Assembly (NCBI GenBank): GCA_034401795.1
Contig: CM067365.1
Coordinates: forward strand, 14,650,225 to 14,714,224
Reading direction: 5' to 3'
DNA: 64,000 nt
From: Chaetoderma sp. LZ-2023a
Lineage: Eukaryota > Mollusca > Caudofoveata > Chaetodermatida > Chaetodermatidae
A program made the position numbers and the translations under genes. A model generated the notes under the pieces. That model was not told the origin of the DNA and made no database searches. It saw only the letters and a program-made list of their open reading frames with translations. Positions 46,483-59,210 of the stretch are shown in pieces; within the stretch, counting starts at the first letter, position 1, and each line of letters begins with the position of its first letter.

Positions 46483-46645
46483 ATAATTCGTACAACGTGT
46501 CGGACTAATAAGCGTTTAAGACAGACTAAATCGAGTCATTCATGCTGTAATTGATTGTGACGTCATCCTACGCGTCACGTAGTTGATTATGATGTCATAT
46601 GGCATCATATGATGGATGGATAAACTGGAAAGCTCCATTAATACA
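46483..46645 (-). mobile_element. Foldback family 1 arm at right side of the gap
   Basis: TAATTCGTACAACGTGTCGG, then TGTGACGTCATCCTACGCGT, GTTGATTATGATGTCATAT and the family end GATGGATAAACTGGAAAGCTC. It has the opposite orientation to the arm at 45,594. Confidence 0.8.
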
Positions 46646-47285
46646 GCAACAGATGGATACTTTATTTTCCGCAATAGGCCATCAGCCCTTGATTGTACAA
46701 AGTACATAATTCCGTGGCCGGCAATGTGTCAGACAGTAGTAAAACTAACAGAAACTTAATCACTGTACATTTTATATATAATTATATATTAACATATCTG
46801 CAGTCTTACCCTCCTCATTATCGTCATGTATCCAACGATAATCTCCATAGCATCATCAATTACTGCCATTATACATTTATATTCCCTCGAAGACACGTAT
46901 TCCAACATTGAACATTGTTGTCGTGGTAGTGTTCTCCTTACAAACAACAGTTGTTTCATGTGAACGGAGATTTAACAAACTGAAGATTGTAAAAATAAGT
47001 ATCTCCTTTCCACAAAGGGCCAAGAGTGTTTATCGAATTGAAATATGTTATCTATTGAATTTGCTATAGTTAAACCCTCGTCTGTAAACAGCGCATCAAA
47101 GCACTAAAATATTATTTATTTCAATTACCCATCTAATTGCCAATACCGTTCAATGAAATATTGATTTTTGCAGCCAAAAAGAGGATTTCTATAAATTTAT
47201 AACGAAAATTTACAAAAAATATATTTCTGATATCCTTCAAATGGACATTCATCAAAGGTGTAATGGTAAAGGTAATTCAAATGTC
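46646..47285. other. Intron sequence, nothing recognised
   Basis: AT-rich intron of the ABCB pseudogene. I looked for the missing transmembrane exon here on the - strand and did not find it. Confidence 0.4.
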
Positions 47286-47287
47286 TG

Positions 47288-47465
47288 CTTAGCCAGTGTC
47301 CAATTGCAGACCAAGAAGAATGTTTTTGAAAATTTACCACTGGAATGACTGGCTCGGATACCAGTGGTAAATTTTAAAATATATTCTCCTAGCCTGCAAA
47401 TGGACATTTCTCAAGATCACTGCAGAGGTCGTTTTACCAACTTGACCATTAAAGGGTTATGTTGA
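47288..47465. mobile_element. Foldback element family 2 copy
   Basis: ACCAAGAAGAATGTTTTTGA, then TTTACCACTGGAATGACTGG, a deletion in the second arm, and ACCAGTGGTAAATTTT, followed by CCTGCAAATGGACATTTCTC and CATTAAAGGGTTATG. Same family as 24.1 kb. Confidence 0.75.
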
Positions 47466-47717
47466 CACAAGAGGGGTTAAATTCCACAGACTATGACAGT
47501 GCACTTCATCAGTTTGCATCAATGAAGGTGAACACATCATGCATCTTGTAAATGATTGGATTTGTGAAACTAGGCTATTTGTAATTTCATTGTAGAATCT
47601 GTATTTATAAATTGGTACGGTATTTATAGATACAGTCCCCTGCTTACTACGTCCCTGGCTGTATGCTGATTAGAATCTATATCAAGGGGCAATGTGTAGT
47701 CTACAATTTAGATACTA

Positions 47718-48085
47718 TAGAAAATGGATTGGTCTGATCTGTCACTCAAGTATAGGCTGACGTCACAATCAAACGGTGTAATGAATGACGTATTTATGTC
47801 CGTCATCAACATTGAATAGATTGGCAAGTGTACGAATTGTATGTCTCTATTATTTAACCATATGGTGAATATTTTGAGATTAATTTGACAGGGCCATAAG
47901 CAGAAACAACACTCAGTCAAATTATTTTCTAAATATCTAACAGCTTACGGCGCCTTAGCTGTATAATCACCTTGAAAATCTAATTATGAGTACTCAACGT
48001 CAAAGTATATAAATCGATGCCAATACGGGCAAAGCGTGGGCGGAGCTTAGATAGAAATGGGCGGGGCATAGCTGGAAATTGATGT
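47718..48085 (+). mobile_element. Foldback family 1, full copy
   Basis: Start TCTGATCTGTCACTCAAGTA, a diverged core at about 47,868-47,943, then GTATATAAATCGATGCCAAT, GTGGGCGGAGCTTAGATAG and the end GGGCGGGGCATAGCTGGAAA. It lies 41 bases from the ABCB exon boundary at 48,127, in the downstream intron. Confidence 0.85.
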
Positions 48086-48126
48086 CTCTATATGGTAGTC
48101 TAAGACGTAGCAATGTACGCCATTAC

Positions 48127-48330
48127 CTGCGCGGCATCCTCGAATGCCTTGTTGTTCTGGCCGGTTGCTCCAGCCAAAACTCGCATATGGATACCGTCAG
48201 CCAAGCCTATAGATGGTATGAATCCTAAAATAAGCAGAGCCATCTCGCAGCTATAGATGAACCCAATCATAAATGCAATGCCCATATTAGCTAGATTATG
48301 CACCATTAGGCCAAAACGGGACCCGCTAGT
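48127..48330 (-). pseudogene. ABCB1-like: ABCB exon: TMD2 helices
   Basis: 68 codons, phase 0 at both ends, acceptor TTTTTCAG and donor GTAATG. It reads TSGSRFGLMVHNLANMGIAF, a hydrophobic stretch (MIGFIYSCEMALLILGFI), then AGATGQNNKAFEDAAQ. It matches the family block GSRLxxxxQNxANxGxxxxxxFxYxWxLxLL in TMD2. No stop is present. The join with the upstream exon gives QAHG/TSGSR, fitting the family QVxGAxGSR. Confidence 0.93.
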
Positions 48331-48344
48331 CTGAAAAATATAAT

Positions 48345-49227
<883 letters not shown>

Positions 49228-49525
49228 CTGTGATCCGATCTGTCACTCAAGTATCTGAGGTCATAGTCAAAATACGTCACTTCCTAGCAAAGGTCACAAT
49301 CAAATAACCTAGGTCCGTTATGAATCCGACAGCAAGCGTCTGAATTGTATGTCGATTGGGAAATTACAACTTAATAAACCTTATGTTGAATATTTTGAAA
49401 CTAATTTGTACTGCTTATAGGCAGCAACAGCTCACAGTAACATTAGTTTCAAAATATTCAGAAGCATATCTGTAACGCTACCTCGAGATTGAAACTCTGA
49501 GAAATCAGAGTTCAGTGGTTTAAGA
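49228..49525 (+). mobile_element. Foldback family 1 copy
   Basis: Start GATCCGATCTGTCACTCAAG, then ATTGTATGTCGATTGG, core arms GTTGAATATTTTGAAACTAA and TTAGTTTCAAAATATTCAGA around GCTTATAGGCAGCAAC, and a short B arm ending GAAATCAGAGTTCAG. Confidence 0.82.
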
Positions 49526-49743
49526 GCCAGTCATGGTAATGCCACTAAGCGCACGTGTGTTCGAGTGTAGGTATAGGCGGATGTGTATGTGCGTGAGTGC
49601 GCGGGTATATGTGGGATTGACGGGGAGGATGGAATGGTTGTGTTTATGTGGGGTGGTGGTTGGGTTGGGATAGTGTGGTGGGGTGGGTGTGTGACAGATG
49701 TACCGAGGGATATTAGTCTATATCATTCGTAGACATATCTGAA

Positions 49744-50190
49744 TGGAGGAATCCAGTTTTAGCTGTACCCCGTCCATTTTTATCTAAGGTCCACCCATAC
49801 TGATCGAGCGATCCCTGAACTCCCTGGCTATCAATTTCTAGAAAACTACAGGTAAGCTGTTGAATATTTTGAAACTATTTGACTGGGGGCTTTTGCTGTC
49901 ATTAGCAGCTACAGCGCGCAGTCAAATAGTTTCAAAATATTCAACAGAATGTTTATTAAATAGTAAAAAGACAACGGTTAGTCTTTTATCAATTAGCCAT
50001 TCGTGACGGACTTACCTACGCCATTCATGACGTTATTGATTATAACGTCATCTGGCACGCCACGCAGTTGACTATGACGGCATTTAATTGACTGAGAAAC
50101 TATAATCCTCCATTTATTATGACGTCATCCAACACGTCAGGCAGTTGATTATGACGTCATATGATTGATGGATAAACTGGAATTCTCCCT
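49744..50190 (-). mobile_element. Foldback family 1, best full copy
   Basis: The left end GGAGGAATCCAGTTTTAGC and the right end GATAAACTGGAATTCTCC form a terminal inverted repeat of about 15 bp. The core palindrome is at 49,857-49,947 (arms CTGTTGAATATTTTGAAACT). The right arm has repeated TGACGTCAT sites near 50,035, 50,122 and 50,150. Length is 447 bp. This copy shows that the family has short terminal repeats plus a large central palindrome with unlike arms. Confidence 0.88.
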
Positions 50191-50416
50191 TAGCCAGCGC
50201 TAAAGAATATCCCTTACTTCAAACAGTATGTGTAAGCATTACAGTGTTAAACGAGTGTTTAATAACATAATCAGTGACGTCATAAACACATAATGATGAC
50301 GAAGTAAAAGGGAAATACTACGTTTTCGGGTCCATGACATGTGTATGACGTCAGACTTAGCACGCTATAGGATGTGACCAATGTAACTATGTACTTATTG
50401 TTTCTGACTCACTTAC
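50191..50416. other. Intron sequence next to the ABCB exon
   Basis: AT-rich, with two further GACGTCA sites (50,276; 50,347). No other feature. Confidence 0.4.
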
Positions 50417-50500
50417 CCCATGCGCTTGTGATGCGTCAGTAACAAGTCTGGTACACAGAGCACCTGTGTTATTCTCATGTCCATCGAACCATGATATATC
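50417..50500 (-). pseudogene. ABCB1-like: ABCB exon: cytosolic loop of TMD2
   Basis: 28 codons, phase 0, acceptor TCTATTCTAG and donor GTAAGT. It reads [20 protein letters not shown] then TDASQAHG. The family block DxSWFDxxxNxTGALxxRLxxDAxxVxG marks the second, not the first, transmembrane domain of full ABCB transporters. No stop. The exon upstream (TMD2 start) was not found to 59 kb. Confidence 0.93.
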
Positions 50501-50525
50501 CTAGAATAGACAGACAATAACAATG

Positions 50526-50905
50526 GAGAGATCCGATCCGTCACTCAAGTACATGGCGGCATAATCAACTACGTCACTTGCAGGATGGCGTCACAATCAA
50601 ATGCGTAATGATCGGCGTAGACTTATCTACCTCCGCCATGAACATTGAATAGTTCATCATGTGTACTAATTGTATGGCTTTGATGGATTTACTATTTAAT
50701 AAGCATTATGTTGAATATTTTAAAACTACTTTTACTGGCCGCTGTTTCTGCCATTGGAATTTACAGCATCCAGTCAAAATCAGTTTCACAAAATTCACCA
50801 ACAGCTTGCCTGTATAGTTAGCTTGATATTGGCATCTTGAGAAAATCAGGGTTCCAAGTGTATAAATCCATCCAAACACGTGCAAAACGTGGACGAAGCC
50901 TTTGA
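50526..50905 (+). mobile_element. Foldback family 1 copy
   Basis: Start GAGAGATCCGATCCGTCACT, arms and core around 50,705-50,805 (TGTTGAATATTTTAAAACTA and a diverged inverse), then TTCCAAGTGTATAAATCC and AAACGTGGACGAAGCC. The B arm end merges into the 31-bp tandem array. Confidence 0.8.
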
Positions 50906-51425
50906 TCAATTGTATCAGAAGTACTTGCATTGAGCCTCTGATCAATAGCAACATAAGCATTTGTGCCTTTGTCTAATAGTAACAGAAGAACTTGTGCCTT
51001 TGGCCAATTGTTTCAGAAGTACTTGTGAATTTGACCAATAGTGGCATGGGCACTTATGCCGTTTATCACTAGTCACAGAAGCACATGTGTCTTTGTTCAA
51101 TGATGACAGAAGCATGTGTGCCTTTGATCAATAGTGACAGAAGCACACGTACCTTTGAGCAAAATTGACAGAAGTACATTTGACCAATGGTATCGGAAGC
51201 ACATGGTACCTTTCACCAATGGTATCAGAAGCACGTGGTACCTTTCAGCAGTGGCATCAGAAGCACTTGTGCATTTGACCAATTGTATCAGAAGCACTTG
51301 TGTATTTGACCAATTGTATCAGAAGCACTTGTGTATTTGACCAATTGTATCAGAAGCACTTGTGCCTTTGCCCTCAAATTGTATTATAAATTTAGAAGCA
51401 CATATACTTTTGACGGCTAGTGTCA
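50900..51425. repeat. 31-bp tandem repeat array
   Basis: About 16-17 units of the type TTTGACCAATTGTATCAG-AAGCACTTGTG. Three units at 51,272-51,360 are nearly identical with an exact 31-bp period, while the outer units are diverged (CAATAGTGACAGAAGC). It sits between two foldback copies of opposite orientation. Confidence 0.88.
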
Positions 51426-51454
51426 GAAACAATTAAAACATTTTCCAGTAATAG

Positions 51455-51692
51455 CAAGAACTCTAGTACCTCTAGCTATGCCTGTTCCATTTCTAGCTAT
51501 GCTCCGCCCACGTACTGCGCGTATTGGGATCGATTTATATAGTTTGAACCCTGATACCAGAATACCAATTTCAAGGTGACTGTACATGGAAGCTGTTGAG
51601 TATTTTGACACTAATTTGACTTGGTGCTGTTGCTGGCATAGGCAGCTACAGCACCCAGTCAAAATTAGTTTCAATAAAATGCTTATAAATTC
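51455..51692 (-). mobile_element. Foldback family 1 copy
   Basis: CTCTAGCTATGCCTGTTCCA and TAGCTATGCTCCGCCCACGT, then the core AGCTGTTGAGTATTTTGACA with GTTGCTGGCATAGGCAGCTA and CAGTCAAAATTAGTTTCA. Its last arm is short. Confidence 0.8.
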
Positions 51693-52180
51693 GTAAATTC
51701 ATCAAAGAATTTGTACAATTGACTTCCTTTTCAATGATCATGACAGAGCAAGCCTCATGGTCAGATGCTCCCCTGATATTCCAAAAAAGAAGCCCGGGAA
51801 ATATTCAATTAAACGACACCTAATTTGTCTTTCGATATGGATTGTTGCTTGGCTTACAGAACACATTCCACAACTAAAATTGGATATGTGTTTGCTATCA
51901 TCATTATATGACCTCGCTGTCACGTGGTTGACGCAGGCTTACAATTATTTATATAACTGATTTCTAATCTATAGTACTGTCTATGTTCATGGATTTGCGA
52001 CCATGCATCGACATTTAGTTGTCAGTTATGAATTTACTTAGAATCGAAAGCTGTGTATAGCAGACATTGTATGTGCCATTTAATGTATTTACTATGGTAA
52101 ATACTCTCTTGCGTCAAATCATGGTGGTTCCTTCCGATAGTGCTCTTAAAATCGATCACAAAATACACCATATGAGTGTG
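51693..52180. other. No gene recognised
   Basis: AT-rich. I looked here for an earlier ABCB exon on the - strand without success. Confidence 0.4.
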
Positions 52181-53939
<1,759 letters not shown>

Positions 53940-53940
<1 letters not shown>

Positions 53941-56445
53941 ACAAGAGGCCCAAGGAGCCTGTATAGCTCACCTGGACAATAGGTATTTCAACTAGAATGC
54001 TCTTTATCAACAAGATGGCCTGCAACCCATTTATCCGACAGTTTCGAAAATTGCAAATTTGAGATCAGAATACGCAAAAACACATATAAAAAAAATTTCG
54101 GCCTCAAATCCATCAAATAAAAAAATCCAAACATGCTATATTTTGATTGTCCCACGGCGGCCATGTTTTTGATGGATCAACTTCTTTTGAACAAACTTGA
54201 AAGGCGCTTGGTCCCTAAGCATATTTACAAAATTTCAGCTCTATCCCTTCAGCGGTTGGGGAGAAGTAGTTTTCGCGAAAACAAGGTCATCCAAGATGGC
54301 CGCCAAACAAATCGGCCAATCAGGTTGCCTTGAACAAACTTGGGTCTACTGCAGCCACAGATGATGTGTTATGAGGTTTGAATCAATTCCTCCAGCGGTT
54401 TCGGAGAAGGTTTTTTAAAGTTTTTCTAAAAATCAGCCATTTTGGCCGACGGCCATCTTGGATTTTGACCGATCTCCTTCATTTGAACAAACTTAGATCT
54501 CTATGCCCTATGAATGAGTCCTCCAAAATATAATTGAAATTGTCCCAGTCGTTCTTGAGAAGAAGTCGTTTAAATAATTCCCGATTGCTTACCATGGGCC
54601 CATTGCTTTACTATGGGAGCCTATGGCGGAAAAACAAACCAAGATGGCAACAAAACCGTTTATCCGATAGTCTCGAAAGTGGCATATTTGAACTCGCCAC
54701 ACTGATAAGCATATATAAAGCAATTTTCGCCATCAAAATACATCAAATACAAAAAAGCCAATATGACCAACAAACGCTAAATTTTGATTGGTTGATGGCG
54801 GCCATGTTTTCTAACGTACGCACTTCCCTTGAACAAACTTGAATGGACCTTGGTCCCTAAGCATATTTACCAAATTTCAGACCTATCCCTTCAGCGGTTC
54901 GGGAGAAGTCATTTTCGCGAAAACTAGGTCATCCAAGATGTCCGCCAGGCAAATAGGCCAACCAGGTTGCCTTGAAAAAACTTGGGTCTACCATTGCAAT
55001 AGATGATATGTTATGAGTTTTGAATCAATTCCTCCCGCGGTTTAGAAGCAGAAGATTTTTTAAAGTATTTCTAAAAATCGGCTATTTTGGCCGGCGGTAA
55101 TTTTGGATTTTGGCCGATCAGCTTCATTTGAACAAACTTGAATCTCTATGCCCTAGGGATGCTTCCTGCCCAATATAATTGAAATCTGCCCAGTGGTTCT
55201 TGAGAACAAGTCGTTTTAAAGGAAAAGTTGATGGACGGACGGACGACAGACGGACGATGGACAGACGACGGATGGACGATGGACAACAGACACATGACGG
55301 ATGGTCGCCATGACATAAGCTCACTTGGCCTTTCAGGCAAGGTGAGCTAATAAATGAAATCGGCCCAGTTCTTCTTGAGAAGACAATTCAATTCTCCAAT
55401 TGCTTTAGTATTGGCAATTTTGGCAGGAAAACGATCCAAGATGGCCGCGAAACTATTCGTCCCACAGTATTGAAAACGGCAAATTTGGAATCAGAAGACC
55501 CAAAAACCTATGTAAAATCAATTTCGGCTTCAAATTTCAACAAATAAAAAAATCATGCTGAATTTTGATTGGTCGATGGTGGCCATATTCTTTGACGTAT
55601 CAATTTCTCTTGAGCACTCTGTAATGCGCCTCAGTCCCTAATCATATCAGCCAAATTTTGGCCCGATCCGTTCAGTGGTTCTGGAGGAGAAGTCGTTTTC
55701 ACGAAAACTAGGTCACTCAAGATGGCCACCCAAGTTTTCGGCCAATCAAATTCCCTTGAGCAAACTTGGTTCAGCCGATGCCCTAGATGATATTTCATGA
55801 GTTTTGAATCAATCCGCCAAGTGGTTTCAGAGGAGGATCTTTAAAAACGTTTTCCGAAATACTACAAAATCCAAAATGGCCGTCAGCCTAATAGGCCGAC
55901 CAGCGTTGTTTGAACAAAATCAGATCTCTATTACCTAACAATGATTCCTGCAAAATATAATTGAAATCCACCCACCGGTTTCCGAGGAGAAGGCATTTTA
56001 ACTTTCCAATTGCTTTACTATGGGGAATTTGGCTGGAAACGAATCCAAGATGGCAGCAAAACCATTGATCGAACAAATTCGAAAATGCCAAATTTGGATT
56101 TCTCGACCCCAGAAACCTATATAGGCCCAATTTGGGCATCAAAATCCATTAAATAAAAAATTCAACATGGCCGCCGGAAAGCTTGAAACAGATTGGTCCC
56201 TACGGAAATCCATGTTTTTCGAGCTATTAACTTCTCTTGAGCAAACTTTATACGGACCCACTCTGCGCTGCTTCTGACAAAATTTCAGCTCATTCGGTTC
56301 AGTGGTTCTGGAGAAGATTTTTTTAAATCGTGAGAAAATTGTCCGAAAATCCAAGATGGCCACCAACCTACCTAGAAAATCATATCCATTCACACGGAAA
56401 AAGTTTGCGCTAATAAGGCCCTCTTGCCATGCCAAGCCCGAATTT
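53940..56445. mobile_element. Long dispersed-type repeat, four diverged units with AAGATGGC motifs
   Basis: Starts AGAGGCCCAAGGAGCC-TGTATAGCTCACCTGG. Four units begin with AAGATGGC(C/A)..AA (54,011; 54,640; 55,438; 56,047), 609-798 bp apart. Shared phrases are TTGAACAAACTTG, TCCCTTCAGCGGTT, GGAGAAGTCGTTTT and TTTTGGCCGA. Unit two ends with a GGACGGACGAC-type run and TTTCAGGCAAGGTGAGCTAA (to 55,350), which mirrors the AGCTCACCTGG start. I recall similar sequence in marine invertebrate genomes but cannot name the family. No protein is supported. Confidence 0.7.
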
Positions 56446-57808
56446 CACTGGCATTTTTGTCTTCGCGCTATTCGCGAATAAAAAATGGCGGAATAATAAT
56501 AATAATAAACAGAACAATAACAATAGGGTGCCAGCCATGATGACTTGACCCCCTAATAATACAATAATACGCTCTTGGTGACCTCTGTTAATAATGGCAT
56601 AAGGTGGTCACTGTAGACAGGCTTCACTATGCATATGCATAATATAGGTGTACATAGACCTACATGTATGAGAATAAAAATAATACTATTAAAGCTGTTG
56701 TGAGGACTAAGTACCCGATTACTCTGATTAACTTGACAATCATAATATATATTCTCCTCTACTAAAAGAACAAAATGTTATTTAAATGTTTTAAATCGGT
56801 CCGGCCAAAGTTGTAACGTCACACCGAGAAGCGGCCATCAATTCTTGTCAGATTACTATTCGAAATAATACCATAGGGAGCATAGGCGCCTATTACTTTG
56901 TGTATTAGCACCTACGCACCTATTTTTACACATCGGTGTTGTATGGCAATTCATTGTTCACACGTGGACACTATTTACATTGTTCAAGTTGCACAAAGAT
57001 TCAGTAATATCGCAAAAGTGGATGATTTTTGTCGATTAAAGGACAGACCTGTATGGTTTCGTGTACGTGAATTAGACCTGAAATTACATTGGTTTGAGAA
57101 TTGCAAAAGTAGGCTTATACAAAAATACCAGTGGTATACATTTTCAGTCATCTCATGTGCTTTAGACGTTATTCTAATAGAGCAATAGACAATATAGCCT
57201 AAGGTGTATGTGTAGGCTACATGGACAGGTGTGGGCGTAGATCATGAATAGTATATATATATGGTTGGTGCGAGGTTCAAGGATAGGCTATATCTAATCA
57301 AACATCACCACACACTTTTTGGAATACAATTATACGAATGCATATATATAGCTTATATCTTTCTGGATTGACTAACGAGTTTACGCAGACTGTAGACACG
57401 CCTGTAGGAACATCAAACGCATAACTTTTTCAATGTTAGTAGCAGCCACAGGCACATGTATCCGGTCAGTATTGGGTTACTACATGCCATCCTTCCACAT
57501 AGCAACACATATTTGTGGTAGCAGCACACTGGCGTGCGCCGTGGTGTACTATCACAATTTACCATTGTATAGGCCTATGGATAAATTTACGATTGCAATA
57601 TATCAATTAGGTGCTTAAAATTAACTAAAATGCCAATTAAATATAAATCTATTACTAAAACTAATCCTTTTGTCTACATAAAATAGTATCGAGAACACAC
57701 TGTTTGTTTACATTTTAGGCAGTGACAGCGCGGCTTTCACTGCCGTCTGCATGGGTTGAAGGGTCACATACAAATAGCTGCTTAGAAATAATTTAAAACA
57801 TACGGTTT
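56446..57808. other. No gene recognised
   Basis: AT-rich with open frames under 100 codons (56,898-57,188; 57,433-57,618) that have no recognised domain. Confidence 0.4.
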
Positions 57809-57866
57809 AACATTTTGAATATAATTGGATTCCAACCCAATTATGTTCAAAATATTCAACAGAACG
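57809..57866. repeat. Palindrome, variant core of foldback family 1
   Basis: AACATTTTGAATATAATTGG, a loop, then CCAATTATGTTCAAAATATT and CAACAG. Same TAATTGG variant as the palindrome at 6.4 kb. Confidence 0.7.
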
Positions 57867-59210
57867 TTTCCTACATCATGTTCATATGGCACTAACTAAC
57901 ATGTTTCTGTTTTTGTTTTGAAAGCGTGTAAACTCATTTATGAACTGCACTGTACTTAAAGACGATACACTCGCGATCTCTAAACATCTGCTTCACCTAG
58001 CTATTTAAAATTTGTTTATTCACTAAAACTTTGCTTTTTCACAACATTGAAATATTTATGTAGGCTACTTCCATCACACGGAAGAAGTTTTGGAAACGAT
58101 CGATGTAGCCGTAGTGGTGGTGGTTGTCCCCCCACCACTCACCGCACGCACAACTTTGTTGAATCTAACGTGGTAATCCATGTCTCTGTCTCATGCAACC
58201 CCTTGTTAACATATATAGCGTATACATGAAGGTAAACAATTACGGTCAAATCACGGAAACACTCACTCCTGGAACTCACTTAGGCCTAAGACACACACTT
58301 TTACATTTATCATTTTCAGAAACGGTTGTAACTGTACACTAGCTGTAGCCTACACAGTGGTATAGATAGAGGGGGCGGGGCCGACGCCGACGCCTCCCCC
58401 CCATCTCAACCCCCCCCCCCCCCCGCCACCAAATATTTTGTCGGAAAATGTGTGTGCTTGTCCATTTCAAAAACATGTATCCGCAGAAAAAAGAATTCCG
58501 TGCTGTCGGAAATTTTGTTGTTAATTACACACACCCCCCCACCCCACCCCCACCCCAACCCTCAACCAAAAGCTATCTACTCCATGCGGACTACATCTTC
58601 TTTCAGATATGAATAATTGCACTATTTCAGCAAAATTATAGATTGTATTTACCCGTGGAAACAATGACCAAGAATAATGTTGCACTACTTACATTATTCA
58701 CGTCAATACGGGAATATTTAAATCGGAGAACAGCAAAACGGCATGTGCGCAAATTTATGTAGACCTACCACATACTGCCATCCTCAACCTCCCCCACCCA
58801 TCTCATCACACTCGCACCCATTCATCTCCGATATTTACCAATCCGGATGTTTTCAAGGATGGCATTATTGGATCCGCAATTAGGCCTACTACTGTTAGTC
58901 CATGAAGATTATTTGTCCCATACATTGAAATATTGCCGATTGCGTTCATTATTTATTGCCCAATGTTTACTGGTTGTAGCCTAGGCCTATAATATGCAAT
59001 ATAGCTACCAATGAAACCATTTATTATCCTAATAGATTTTCAAGAATTATCATTTTTTGGGTGGTTTGGTGTAGGATTTGGGAGGGTGTAGCCTCCTCCC
59101 AAAAGGCAGGTGGGGCTGAGGGGTGCTCCCTGCGAAAATTAGAAAATTAGATGCTCTGAGGAGCCATTTTCTGTGCTCCTACTGACTTTTATAAAAGAAT
59201 GCTTGTAAGT
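57867..59210. other. No gene recognised
   Basis: Contains C-rich runs (58,410-58,424; 58,530-58,555) and otherwise unique-looking sequence. Confidence 0.4.
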
